Shown: piece after piece, positions 11,340 to 23,385 of the stretch
Position numbering within the stretch: position 1 is the first letter of the stretch
Layout of the letters: every line of letters starts with the position of its first letter
DNA from: Ganoderma boninense
Taxonomy: Eukaryota; Basidiomycota; Agaricomycetes; Polyporales; Polyporaceae
Assembly: GCA_002900995.3 (NCBI GenBank)
Contig: CM035307.1
Location: 2,542,001 to 2,606,000, forward strand
DNA length: 64,000 nt
Direction: 5' to 3'
Translations under genes and position numbers: made by a program
The notes under the pieces: model-generated
Told to the model about the DNA's origin: nothing
Databases searched by the model: none
Seen by the model: the letters and a program-made list of their open reading frames with translations, nothing else

Positions 11340-12843
11340 TGGTCGTTTCCGAGTACTCGCTACCCAGCTCTTGAGAAAGGGGAGGAGTTGAGGGATACGT
11401 TACAGAATGTGTTTGGGGAAGGCATATTCAACGCAGATGGTTAGCTTCCACATCGCGTTGTCCACAGGTACAACTAACCACACTATGCTTCCTAGGCGAC
11501 ATGTTAAAGTTGGCGTCCCGAGACGTGCAGCACAGCCTCAGACTGTCACTCTGTTTGGTTTCAGATCCCATCATGCAATGACCCGACCATCTTTCGTTAG
11601 CCGGACCAGGTCGCAAACTTCGAGACGTTTGGACGACACGAGACGACACGTAGGTAAGTATGTCAAAGCTCTCGTGATTCACGATCGTATGTCGTTAACC
11701 ATTTTTCTCTTTCGCAGACGTTGCTATCAAGGCAGACAAGGAAGGGGCGCTTCTGGAACAGCAGTGCCCTCGACTTCCGGGACCTCGTCTCTCGTCGCCC
11801 TCAATGGGGCAACGGAGTTCCCATTCAGCACTGCGTCCACCACAGCTCGAGGTACGACCTGCCGTACGCCCTCAATGACGGACCCTCTGCCGAGATCGCC
11901 ACACCTCCCAAGGGTGTGTCGGCTTTTTTTCTCTGAGGCTTTCACCGATGTGCAAGACGGGCCCCTCGCGACGTGATTGCACACTGAATGGGTTTGGGCG
12001 TTCGAGGAGGTCTTCTGGAGGAGGACGAACTTGGGGCACATGAAGGTTGTAGGCGTGAATTTGCAGCCCATCCTGGGGAAAGCCGTGAGGAAGGACAAAG
12101 TGAGAAGGAGAAGGACGATGATGGTCAGACCCTGGTTAAGTAGAAAGAAGGTGGGTTGGTCCTTTTGTCAACGATATTCCGCCGTCCTGACGACGATAAG
12201 ACTCTCATCATTATGATTGCAGGTCGGGATACAGTACGGTGGGTATATCGCAATAGTCGCTGACGAAGTCAACAATTGAGTGCCGCTTGTAGAGGGCGTG
12301 TGTCTCTTATGTCCACGTCTTCAAGAAGCTCTGCGCCGAGACTTTGGCGAAAACCGGTCTCAAGGAGACACCGACCTTCGAGGACATTGGAGCTATGAAA
12401 TACTTGAAGGGTTGTGATCAACGGTAAGTTAGGTCTTATGTACGGTGATACTTGCGGATTAACCATTGAACACCAAACCCCAGATATGCCTTGGCCAACA
12501 GGTGCGTCCTGTGGGCCGCATTGACGTTGGTGAGCAATCAGAGTGCTCACGCGACTGCTCCCTGTGGATATCGTTCTTCCTCACCCATCTTCTGCAGCGT
12601 TTTCTCGCACATGGAGTGGATCTGAGGGCTGCACACTCAGACATCACACTCGCTGCCGGAGTGAGTCAATGAGGATGGCCATCGTGGCAATGAGAAGATC
12701 GCACTGAAAACACATCCTACGCTGTAGGCTCAGGTAGTACGTGTTCGTTTCATGACAAAATGGTTGGAGTATCAGATACTCACTGCACGCCTGTCTCTGT
12801 TTCAGGGCGGTTCGCGATGACTGAGGCCTCGGAGCAAGCTTGA
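11340..12843 (+). pseudogene. Decayed P450 copy of the 8224-10797 gene
   Basis: Blocks appear in the same order as in the upstream P450 but in broken frames. They are GEELRDTLQNVFGEGIFNADG (about 11378-11440), a worn HAMTRPSFVSR (C-helix, about 11572), a segment like FWNSSALDFRDLVSR (about 11750), [19 protein letters not shown] (I-helix, about 12211-12237), PTFEDIGAMKYLKG (about 12371-12412), ICLGQQV with SFFLTHLLQRF, and GRFAMTEASEQA ending in TGA at 12841-12843. Between the K-helix block and the haem loop only about 65 bases remain, so the meander region is deleted. Stops and frame changes between blocks exclude a working enzyme. The likely origin is tandem duplication followed by decay. 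Confidence 0.88.
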
Positions 12844-13419
12844 TGGGTCTCTGGACAGTCGCCGCTAACTTATCGAGTCAATGGTCTAACTTATGAGTCG
12901 GATACCTCCACGTTTGTGGTAATATAAATATATGTCCAACGTGGCAGCTGCATCATGAGCGAGACGTGGTGGCCGGAGCAGGATCGTACAGGGCGAGAAC
13001 ACAAGGTACGGGAGTGTGAGTTGCTGTATGCGGCGACGGATGGCAAGGACCAGTGCGTCTCGGGGGTTTTGAGGCGCTCATGCCCGGGGACGTGTCCTCT
13101 TGGATTGCATGACAAATTCCGCCTCTTCCGCTGTGTCGTCGTGTACAACAATACGGTTACAATACGTGTCCCGCACAGGATGGCAGGACAGTGTCGGTGG
13201 ACACGTCGGCGGGCAGTGGAAGTCGGGGGAGAGGATGAGTCGGCGTGGCGCGAAGGGCGACGAGCAGCGCCACGTTGCGGAGCTTGAAATAGGCGGGCCT
13301 CACACGCCAGTCGCCAGTCCCGCCCACGAAACTTGTACCAGTCGTTCTCGCTCTCTCTCGTCTGCCTCTCATCTCCATCGCCTCTTTTCTTCCTGCCCCT
13401 TCTTCCTCGTATCATAACC
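12844..13419. other. Intergenic, ARF promoter region
   Basis: No gene supported. The last 80 bases before the ARF start are strongly pyrimidine-rich (CTCTCTCTCG..., about 13340-13410), a usual initiator context for highly expressed basidiomycete genes. An open frame at 12955-13287 has no recognisable features. Confidence 0.5.
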
Positions 13420-14271
<852 letters not shown>

Positions 14272-14670
14272 GCGATGTCTTTGCCGTCGCGTGTGGCTAC
14301 CTCTTCAACGTTTGCCGAACGTCCATGTCTTATGATCCTTACGATATCGAAGAGGGTTTCACTGGTTACCTCGTCTCCTCTTGCTCAGCTGTCCGCCACA
14401 GTATTCTCCCGTCCTCTACCTTGACTCTGTCTTCATCCCTTCTGTGTCATATAACGTAACTCGGAGTTCATTTTCTCATTAGCGTACGTACCCATCTGTA
14501 CGTCTATGCGCCCTCGGTGGCCCTCAAAATGCTCTTCCGACTAGAAGCATATACACCGGTATAATTTACGACTGAAATGCGGGTATGTGTCCGTATGAAT
14601 ACAGTGGCGAGACAGCCCGAGGTGTAAGCTCCTAGCGCAAAATTTGGAGAGAAAAGCAGACGGTGCAGGA
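14272..14670. other. Convergent 3' region, ARF and Sec15
   Basis: About 400 bases between two stop codons; only 3' flanks seen, no gene. Confidence 0.5.
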
Positions 14671-17600
14671 TCAACGGCTCTCCCCCGGGAAAAGTCGCCC
14701 CACGGCTTCCGCCTCCTTCCTACGCTTCTCTCCCCTCTCGCGCGAGCCGGCATCACGGCTCTCGAGTCCACACCGGGCGAGCTTTTCGAGTAGTGCGGCT
14801 AGTCGCTTCGGCTTCACAGTAGGGTATGACGTCTGGCGGATCGATGCGACCAGGTACGCACTGACCGCGTCCGACATGATCACCGAGGTCATCTGCAACG
14901 CACGAGGCAGGGTACCAATGCGACGGGGCGAGGATCGTGTGAGCAGCTCATCCGGGCAATCACGGTGCGAAGGAGGGGAGTGGACAGGGAACAGGGGAGC
15001 GGAGAGTTGTACGTACCGAGCGCAATTCAGAGAAGGCGGCTCCGTGGGAGTGGTTGTTGCGCTTGAGCTCCTCGTCAAGGAAGTCGACGTCCAGGAGGAG
15101 GTTCGCGATGGCGTTTTCGTTCATCATCGGGATGTCATGGCCCGTGAGGAAGTCCTGCGAGAACGCGCGGAAAAAGGAATGAGTTTCCGATACCGTTGAC
15201 ACGGAGACTGTTGAGAGGACCAAGGGAAGGGAACGATTCGGATGGGGGTGGTGTTCCTCGGGTATGAGGCGCGCGAAGAGAAGTCTGTACGTGTACGCAC
15301 CAGGAAGCAGCTCGCGATGTAGCTCACGGCTCCGCGGTACGCCTCTTCTTTGTACGTGTCCTTGAGCGCGAGGGAGTCGATGACGGTCGTGAGCCAATTG
15401 ACGAGCTCGTACAGGTACATGCTTGGCGAGTCTGCACGATGGGGGGTGGTCCAATCGTATTCTGATAGGCCGAAATCTTCCAACTTGGAGCTCATGGCTT
15501 CGGTTATTCGAGCGATGGCCTTGGTACGCGTCGCAATGAACGATCCGGCGGCCTTCACACGAATGGTTCCGCCACGTTGTGATGAACTTGGGTCGGTGGT
15601 TAGACGGCGCAGGAATGTGCCTCGTGGGAGTGTACTGACCGGATGTTCGTGAGTGATCTCTCCAGTTCTGAGCAGGAAATCTCGAAGTGCTCCAAGTTGG
15701 TGATGACCTGAGCAATCTGAGAAACGTTCGCAATGGCCTGCACTCGATTCGCTATCGACTCGCTGATGGAAGTCGTCAAGATAGCGTCGAGGGACTGGAA
15801 GTCGTCAGAAAGAACACTTTGGCGTGTTCGCAGGAAAACTGACTTTGCTCAGAAGATCGTCGATGTTGCGGTGGTGCTGGGCGACACCCTCGATAAACTG
15901 GTAGAAGTTGTGTACGAAACTCCGTATCTGCGAGTGTGTGAGGCCAGAATGGCACATAAGGGGGGAATGCCACGTACATCCTGACAACAGAGATAAAAGC
16001 CTTGGGACCACGGGAGGTTGAGAGGGGCAGTGCTCCTGGAGCACGTCAGCATCCGCCCACCGTAAGCGTGAGTTACAGCAACGCTTTGACGTACTTGCGG
16101 AGTTGGTCACGCTGCTCTCGTGTGAGCCATACTGTCTCCATAACGCTGTCCTTCTCACTCTCCTTCTCCACGTACATAGGCTGGAAGTCGTCTTGGGTGA
16201 TAATCTACGGCCACCATCAGAGATACAGACGCAGACTGGAATGGACGGCGACTTACACTCTGGAAGCGCTTCCCAAATTTGATCTCCAGAATGGACACGT
16301 ACTTCTCGAAAAGACGCAAGATCAACTGATGTATGCTAGTGGTCGTGTACGAATACGACTGCGAGCCGGGTCAATAGAGCAGAAACAGCTGGTGAGGACA
16401 TACGTACCTCTAACGTCATAACAAAACCTAAGAGCGACTCTTTGACCTTGAGATACGTATCCGGATCGTTCTCGTTTCTAAGGATATCTTCGACGGCCGC
16501 GCTGAGTCGGCTAATGAGGGCGTCCCACAAGTCTTCCACTTCTCGCTCAGAGCGGAAGCTGCCAGTGGTGTTAAGAACGTGAGTCTCGATGATAAAGTAT
16601 CCGACAATCTCTTGCGTAATGGAGTGTAAAGAGGACAACGGTAATGGCTCCGGGATAATGAGATCGGATTGGGCCTAACAGCCCTCACATCAGAGCAGCA
16701 TTTGCGAGGACGAGGATGCCTCATACCTTTCGGTCAGCTTGGTACGATCTTCGAATCTCATCGAGGGAGTCAAGGGCACTGTATATGTGTATACATTCGT
16801 ACAAGGGCTTGAAGTCGACTTGTAGCTGGTCGTTGTCCAAGACGTTATCTGACAGCGCGTAGCATTAGTTGGGCAGGAGTAATGAGGGTAAATGAGGCGC
16901 ATACATTCAGTCTTTTCATACGTTATCGACTCAACAGCACTACCGACGCGACTTGACTTCAGCATCGGATCCTTCTCGCGGCGGCTCCGCCATCGGCGCG
17001 TGCGCATTTCCATAGCTTCTAGCGCAAGAGAACCTATTGTTGCACTAACGTTTCTGATGTCTAGGAGCCACTGTTTTACGGAGGCCGTAACAGCGTCCTT
17101 AATCTGGCCACGCAGTGATGGTAATGATGAAAGGAGGTGCTGGAACAATGGCGTCGTGGACAATGAAGTTGGGGGCATGCTCTCGATGTCTTCTAGGGAC
17201 TGCAAGAGATATATTCAATGCTAAAGAGAGGGACGGTACCGATGCAGTATGGGAAGTACGGACCCTCAGTGCACTCCAGTACTTTCCCTCCTTGATCATC
17301 TCGCCAACACGGTTCACAACATCCAGGATGCGTAGACATGCTTGAAGACCGTCGATAGCCTCGTCGAGATTCGCCGCCGTCTTCTTCGTCTGCAGAAGAG
17401 CCTTCTTCTTTTCCACCAGGCTCTTGCCAACTTGCGATACGTTCTGGTCAAGTGATGTAATCTTCTCGCGAAGGTTGGTGGTGTAGGACTTGATAGAGAA
17501 GAGGGTCGAGACGGAGCTGATGAATTCCTGGTAATTGTCGCCACATATTGACTCGATTTCCGAGTCCTTTGACTCTATCAAGGACTGAAGAGTGCGAAGG

Positions 17601-17755
17601 TACACCTCCTGTTGTCTATTCGCGTGAATCTGCTTGATAATAGGACCCAGTTGTTCGAGATTCTCGGAGGAGGAAGCCTGGTCGAGGAGGTGAATCTGCT
17701 GTAGCTGCTGATCGATGCTCTCCTGTGTGAATTGCTGCCGCCGCCTTGGAGCCAT
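14671..17755 (-). CDS. SEC15: Exocyst complex subunit Sec15
   Basis: Subunit of the octameric exocyst that tethers secretory vesicles to the plasma membrane; Sec15 binds the Rab GTPase Sec4/Rab11. About 780 residues in many exons. The N-terminus MAPRRRQQFTQESIDQQLQQ leads into a helical region with SKDSEIESICGDNYQEFISS and LQACLRILDVVNRVGEMI, the family signature. Further on are NVLDNDQLQVDFKPLYECIH, SLHSITQEIVGYFIIET, FPWSQ-like LPWSQGFYLCCQDIR, VHNFYQFIEGV, and the C-terminal block YLYELVNWLTTVIDSLALKD. The end PKRLAALLEKLARCG...KEAEAVGRLFPGE stops at 14671. Reading frames join cleanly at GT-AG introns. Another exocyst subunit, Sec10, lies 33 kb away on the same strand. Confidence 0.93.
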
Positions 17756-18023
17756 GCGAGAACGTGGAGAGAGTGATAGAAAACGTTGTTTGGGGCAATG
17801 TGGTGCTGCACTGTTTCCAGGGGATGGCGGGGAGAGGAACGGCGGTTCTGCGCCCAGTCAGGAAGTGGTGTTTGGCAACGGCTGTACTTAGCCCGACGGC
17901 CCGACGAGCCGCACCAAGCAGTCGCGCGGACCGGGAGATGCCCCACGGGCCGAGGGCAAGCAGCCAGCGATTCAGAATCAAGTTATCGGACTTGCAGCTT
18001 TACGTCCTACCACTTCGTCCGAT
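17756..18023. promoter_or_regulatory. Divergent promoter, Sec15 and HAD phosphatase
   Basis: A 268-base gap between two divergent start codons must hold both promoters. No specific element recognised. Confidence 0.5.
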
Positions 18024-19061
18024 ATGCCTGCAGTCACCCTCGACTTCGATGCAATGTAAGACCGGTTGTCTCAGATCAAACACGACCATTCAATAACCAT
18101 GTTATTCGCAGCCTTTTCGACATGGACGGTACCTTGGTCGATTCGACCGATGGTGTCGTCGGCGCATGGGAGCTGTTCGCAGAGAAGTACCCCGGTCTCG
18201 ACGTCACTGCCGTTCTAAGCTGTCAGTGTATCCCAATGGATATACAATCAGCTTTGATACTGACACCATAAATACGTAAAGCATCCCATGGTGTTCGCAC
18301 CGTCGAGAACTTGAAGACGCACTGTGGGGTCAACGATCCCGAAGAGTTGGAAGTACGCGTTTGAGGTAGATTAAATAACGTTGGCTCATTTACGAAACAG
18401 CGTGAAGCAAGGCGATTCGAGGAGGCCATCGTTGCGGAGTCCAAAAAGAATGGCCGCCAGGGCATTGTAGCTCTTCCAGGTGTCCGCGAGATTATGGCGC
18501 AGGTATGGGCTGTTTCTTGGTAACATTTGGGGTCGTAAACTCATACGTTGCCATCAGATAGGGCCATACCATAAGTTGCCGAAGCCGAAATGGGCTATCT
18601 GTACTTCGGCCACGGTGGTATACGCCACTTCTGCCTTGAAGGCCGTTGGCGTCCCAATCCCTGACGCCTTCGTCGTCTCCGAAGATGTCGAGAAGGGGAA
18701 GCCTGAGTATGTTCCCTCATATCGCTCACTAACACCGCAGTTGAATGCTCCGATTTTAGACCGGATCCTTATCTGCTTGGGGCCAAACGCGCAGGTGTCG
18801 ATCCCAGCCGGTGCCTCGTTGTCGAAGACGCCCCCGCCGGTGTCCGTAGCGGAAACGCTGCAGGTTGCAAGACTCTAGGATTAATCACCTCTCACAGTCG
18901 CGAACAGATGGAGGAAGTGAAGCCAGACTGGCTCGTACCCAACCTTGCCAGGTGAGGACCTGCAACCGCTAGAGCCCACGGGAAAGTATTAACCGGAAGA
19001 GCATAGTGTTACCATGAAGCCGACGGAAAACGGCGTTCAGGTTACGATCAACACGGACTGA
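18024..19061 (+). CDS. HAD-superfamily sugar/polyol phosphatase (Gpp/Dog type)
   Basis: Soluble haloacid-dehalogenase-fold phosphatase, about 240 residues in several exons. The first exon is short (MPAVTLDFDAI). Motif I LFDMDGTLVDST has nucleophile Asp14 and Asp16. A helical cap follows (SHGVRTVENLKTHCG), then LPGVREIM, motif II WAICTSATVVYA with the Ser/Thr, motif III VVSEDVEKGKPDPDPYL with Lys, and motif IV CLVVEDAPAGVRSG with the acidic pair. The PDPDPY join needs an intron at about 18706-18762. The stop is TGA at 19059-19061. This pattern fits fungal glycerol-1-phosphatase (Gpp1/2) and 2-deoxyglucose-6-phosphatase (Dog1/2) relatives, which hydrolyse small phosphate esters in glycerol synthesis and metabolite repair. 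The substrate cannot be decided from sequence. Confidence 0.88.
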
Positions 19062-19154
19062 CCTGAGACTCTCTTACCCGACACCGCGCACCACGTACAT
19101 GCATTGACCTAGAATCCTGCACGGACAAAGAATCTGTACAAAATTAGACCAACT

Positions 19155-20252
19155 TTATTGCCGCAACTTCATGTAGAGGTCTATCGGGCGTCGGAATCCT
19201 GTTCATAGACAAAGTCAATGATGGAAATGTAACATCAGTCCTGCAATCAACTTACCGCCCTCCCCAGCGGCCCCTAGGTGCTCCGCTGGTCCGAAGCCTA
19301 CCTCCTGTAAGACATGCTCGAAATTCTCTGGACGTATCTGCAAATGCTTCGCGTTTTCCTTGAGCCTCTGGACATTCGGATGAGCATGTTGGTTCAGAAG
19401 AAACAACAACAACGCACCGGATCCATGCGTTTCGCTTTGCCGTAGGTATCCCATTCCTGCGGCTCGACAACGAACGTACCACCGGGTCTCAGCACTTTAT
19501 GGACACGGCGGAAAAATGTCTTCAGCCCCTCGTCCCCACCATTGAGATGAATCCACTTCGAAACAGAGAATCTAAGGAGATCAGTGAGCAATCTGACTCA
19601 GTGAGTGGCATCGAGAAGCACACGTACGCAACCACAACGTCATATCCCTCTGCATCTTCTGGAATTTCATCCGTCATCCAATCGGCAGAACGAAAAGTAA
19701 CATTCTGGGGGAAAGCGTCGGTCGCGACTTTGTTCGCCGTTGACGTAGGGATGGGCAACGGGCCGAACATATGCTCGAATGAAGCCGGGAAGTAGTTCGC
19801 TGGTCCACGGTCGGCCGCTAGCTCCTCTCCATCCGCAGGAGATACACGCCGCCTCTTCTTGTGCTTAGCCGTGGTCGCGTCTGTCGTGTCTTTGTTAAGA
19901 TGCGCTCGACTTGTGGGGCCTTGTTGACTCCAAACAGACCGCCTGTGTTTCCATGCCGCGCTCACAAGTGTATCGTCCAGGTCTACCCCGATGACACGTT
20001 TCGCACCCAGGTCCTGTGCTTGCCCCGAGTCAGCATCTAGAAATCTATACGAACGGCAGCAAGGAGCCTATAGATACCTATCTCGCAAGTTACGTGGCCT
20101 TCATTGCATCCTACATCGAGGACACGTGCTCCGTTGAAGAGGACTCGAGGCAACAGTGCCAGCCTAGGGTCACTCGCAAATGGACGTTTATTGTAATATC
20201 TGGGTATTGGATGCGTCAGGAAGCGTCTCGTCAAGATAGATGCATAACCCAC
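19155..20252 (-). CDS. Bin3/MePCE-type RNA methyltransferase
   Basis: SAM-dependent methyltransferase of the Bin3 family, which methylates the gamma-phosphate of capped small RNAs (7SK in animals; the fission yeast member Bmc1 works with telomerase RNA and U6). The N-terminus has the typical YYNKRP...DPRLALLP lead, then SAM motif I VLDVGCNEG (residues 44-52), an acidic VIGVDLDD motif, VTFRSADWM, and FSVSKWIHLNGGDEGLK, a Bin3 hallmark. VLRPGGTFVVEPQEWDTY and a C-terminal GFRRPIDLYMKLRQ follow, with TAA at 19155-19157. A basic insert (KHKKRRR, about 19855) separates the halves of the SAM domain. Introns are short and in expected places. Family assignment is firm; the RNA target is not known. 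Confidence 0.9.
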
Positions 20253-21183
20253 CCGTGGTAATTTCCGTGTATTGGTGGTTTATTGACCTTGGACTTCATC
20301 GTAGTTGGCGAATGCAAAGTATACGCCACATATATCTATTCAATTTGTTAGTCATGATTGTGGCCACACTTGAGTCTTTGGCTGAGCCTTACATTAACAA
20401 TCTCTTCCCCGCAGTTTCTGGGGCGGAGGCGGGAAGAGGTAGCGGCCTGAAGCTAACAGGGTCGGTCTAGAGTGTCGACAACCGTCGCGACGACAAGGTT
20501 CGAGTTCAAGCCGTGGTCTTGATAAGCGCCCTCACCAGTGCTGCTCCTAGTGACAGTCCACGGTCCACCGGGATATGAACCAAGATTTTGACCATATGGA
20601 CTTGATATACATAACTAACAGGTATAAGGATGGCTTTAAGATATTGTTGAGTCGAAGTCCGTCCCCATGCGCTTCTATTCCGATGACCGAAAGGATGTTA
20701 TCATCCCCACCACCCATGTCACCACCTGGGTGCATGCGTCGGGAGATTGGCAAGGTCTTCGTGGCCCGCCTATGATATCCTTCAATGTGGACGACACATC
20801 TTTCTCGCAGAAAACGTTCTAGCGAAGGACGAAGATGAGGAGGAATTCGCGTCCGAAGCTGGGGTAGCGGGGTGTAATTGTCTCAGCTTGTCTTTGAGCC
20901 TGATTCAAATCCAGCTGCACCAAACAACGTTTCGCAGGCACAGTATATTGACCAGCACAATGCCCTACGAATCCAGCGAAGATGAACTAAGTACAAGGGA
21001 CTGACCGACATTGGTCATCGTAAAACCTTTCATTGACAACATTTGATCGTCGTGAACATCAGAGAGACAACATGGCAAAGCACTGTAAGCAGGAGGTATT
21101 GTAGCCAAACTTAGACAGACTCTTGGGGATAGGCTATGGTCGCGAAGGAGGAAGCAAAGCAAACATGACGTTTTCGAAGGCGC
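20253..21183. other. Intergenic, Bin3-like to alpha-tubulin A
   Basis: About 930 bases. Apart from the open stretch listed separately (20635-20823), I see no gene. It contains the promoter of the Bin3-like gene on its left and the tubulin 3' flank on its right. Confidence 0.45.
20635..20823 (+). pseudogene. Possible orphan exon or gene remnant
   Basis: After an acceptor-like TTTAAG the + strand is open for about 60 codons. The composition is protein-like, not low complexity (ESKSVPMRFYSDDRKDVI, then TTWVHASGDWQGLRGPP), ending in TAG at 20821-20823. No start codon or partner exon is evident within several hundred bases, and I do not recognise the family. It could be the last exon of a lost gene or chance. 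Confidence 0.25.
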
Positions 21184-22988
21184 TTAGTACTCGCCAGCCT
21201 CGTCCTCAGCATCACCAGAGTCGGTGCCGACTTCTTGGTAGTCGCGCTCGAGGGCAGCAAGATCCTCACGAGCCTCAGAGAATTCACCCTGAGCGTTGAC
21301 ATCAGTAAACAGAGGTGAAACTAGACAAGGGACATCCACGTACTTCCTCCATACCCTCACCGACATACCAGTGGACGAAGGCGCGCTTAGAGTACAGAAG
21401 GTCGAACTTGTAGTCTATAGCCCGAAGTCAGTTCGGTACAAATAGCTGGCAACTACCTGGACATACCAAGGCGGGACCATGCAGCAGAGATGGCAGTCGT
21501 GCTGCGAAGAATGAGTTAGAAGTTGCGAGTCATGTGACATGAGGAAACATACTTGGAGAGCATGCACAAACTGCGCGTAGTCTTGGCAAGATCACCACCA
21601 GGGACGCAAGCGGCAGGTTCATTGCAGATACCAAGCTATGTCACGTGAATGCGCATTCAGCGTTTTGGATATTGGCCGTACACACGAAGTCACGTACCTT
21701 GAAGCCAGTCAAGCACCAGTCGACGAATTGAATCGTCTTCTTGGTCTTGATGCTTGCGACAGCAGCGGAAGTGTCCTTGGGGACAACGTCGCCGCGGTAA
21801 AGCAAGCAGCAGGCCATGTACTTGCCCTCGCGGGGGTCGCACTTGACCATCTGGTTGCCGGGCTCGAAGCATGAGAAGGTCATCTCCGAGACAGAGTTCT
21901 GTTCATGGTGCGCCTTATCTGCAGAGAGCAGGGGTGCGAACGACGCAACGGGGAAGTGGATACGGGGGAAGGGCACGAGGTTGGTCTGGAACTCGTTCAA
22001 GTCGACATTCAGGGAACCATCGAAGCGCAGGGACGCCGTGATGGAGGAGACGACCTGGGCGATGAGGCGGTTCAGGTTCGTGAAGCTGGGCTGTGCGACG
22101 TTGAGCTTGGTCTTGCAGATGTCGAAGATCGCTTCGTTGTCGACCTGATTATTGGCGGTTTGCGCAATTAGGCGCGTCGTTGTGGATTCTGAGCGTGGGA
22201 GTCACGTACCATGAACGAGCAGTCGGAATGCTCGAGGGTCGTATGCGTCGTCAAGACGGAGTTGTAGGGTTCAACGATCGAGCTCGACAGTTGGGGCGCG
22301 GGATACACACAGAACTCGAGCTTCGACTTCTTCCCGTAGTCGTTAGCCAGGCGCTCCATGAGAAGAGCACCGAAACCGGACCCGGTTCCACCGCCGAACG
22401 AGTGGAAGACGAAGAAGCCCTGCAGACCCGTGCAGTTGTCGGCGAGACGGCGGATTTTGTCCATAACGGGGTCAATCAACTCCTTGCCAACAGTGTAGTG
22501 GCCACGAGCGTCTGCGTCGCGACGCGTCTGGTCAGGGTTGGGGGCACGCCAGGGCGTTCAACAGGACTCACAGTTGTTGGCCGCATCCTCCTTGCCGGAA
22601 ATCATGGTCTCAGGGTGGAAAAGAGACCGGTAGGGGCCGCACTTGACCTCATCGATGGCGCCAGGCTCGAGGTCGATGTAAAGGGAGCGGGGAACGTACT
22701 TGCCCGAGCCAGTCTCGGAGAAGAAAGTGGAAAAGCCACCATCGCTACTAGTCTTAGACTCCTCAGACGGGCGGCCGTCAGGCTATTCGCGATAGCGTAA
22801 GGATGTCAGGCGTCCATCGGGAGAAGCTAGAGGAAGACGCGTACGTTCAGTCCGTGCTCGAGCGTGTAAAGCTCCCCTGTACCCTGCCTAAGCGAAAAAA
22901 CGCGAGATAAGAGTTGGAGGGACTTACAGCATGCATTACCGATCTGAACACCGGCCTGACCGACGTGCAGGGAGATGACTTCGCGCAT
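21184..22988 (-). CDS. Alpha-tubulin, copy A (divergent)
   Basis: Microtubule subunit binding GTP at the non-exchangeable site. [20 protein letters not shown] starts at 22988 and exon 1 joins to [11 protein letters not shown]. Tubulin signature GGGTGSG is present (about 22373-22393), as are [55 protein letters not shown] and a C-terminal EAGEY (TAA 21184-21186). The detyrosinatable Tyr is kept. Compared with copy B it has several unusual residues, such as CLTGFK for CPTGFK and EPAACVPGG for EPPAHIPGG, and its luminal loop reads [16 protein letters not shown]. It has about eight short introns and no frame break. It sits directly downstream of copy B in the same direction. Confidence 0.95.
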
Positions 22989-23385
22989 GTTGACGGGGAC
23001 GATGTAGGGGAGATGGGAGTTCGGTCGAAAGGGGGGCCGCAACAACGTTTACCGCGTCGTGCCCTATTATCGCTTCCAACACCGAGACCGGCGCCTATAT
23101 TTGTAACACGCGTGCCGCAACATCAGCCCACTCTTGGCACCTTCCGCCGCACTCTGTCCATGCAAACAGCCTGCCTTCCATTTCCTGCCATGTAATGGTT
23201 TCCGGGATTACAACGAACTATAAGGGTGGTATGATTGGGTATGCCGGACTCGGACGGAGAGCAAAGGGATATCGGAATGGACATGTACTATGCGTGAATT
23301 CGTAAAGCTGATGAACCAGAAAACCAGCTACGGGGTGACCATGGAGAGCAAAGCAAAAGCAAACGAGGAATCGGTACCAATGCGT
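22989..23385. promoter_or_regulatory. Spacer between tandem alpha-tubulins
   Basis: A 397-base spacer carries the copy A promoter and the copy B 3' flank. On the minus strand a TATA-like ACAAATATAGG lies about 100 bases before the copy A start. Confidence 0.5.

Noticed and set aside
1..12843. Secondary-metabolite gene cluster around the P450s
   Set aside because: The genes in between are GlnRS and CPSF2, and there is no synthase, terpene cyclase or cluster regulator; this is a tandem P450 array.
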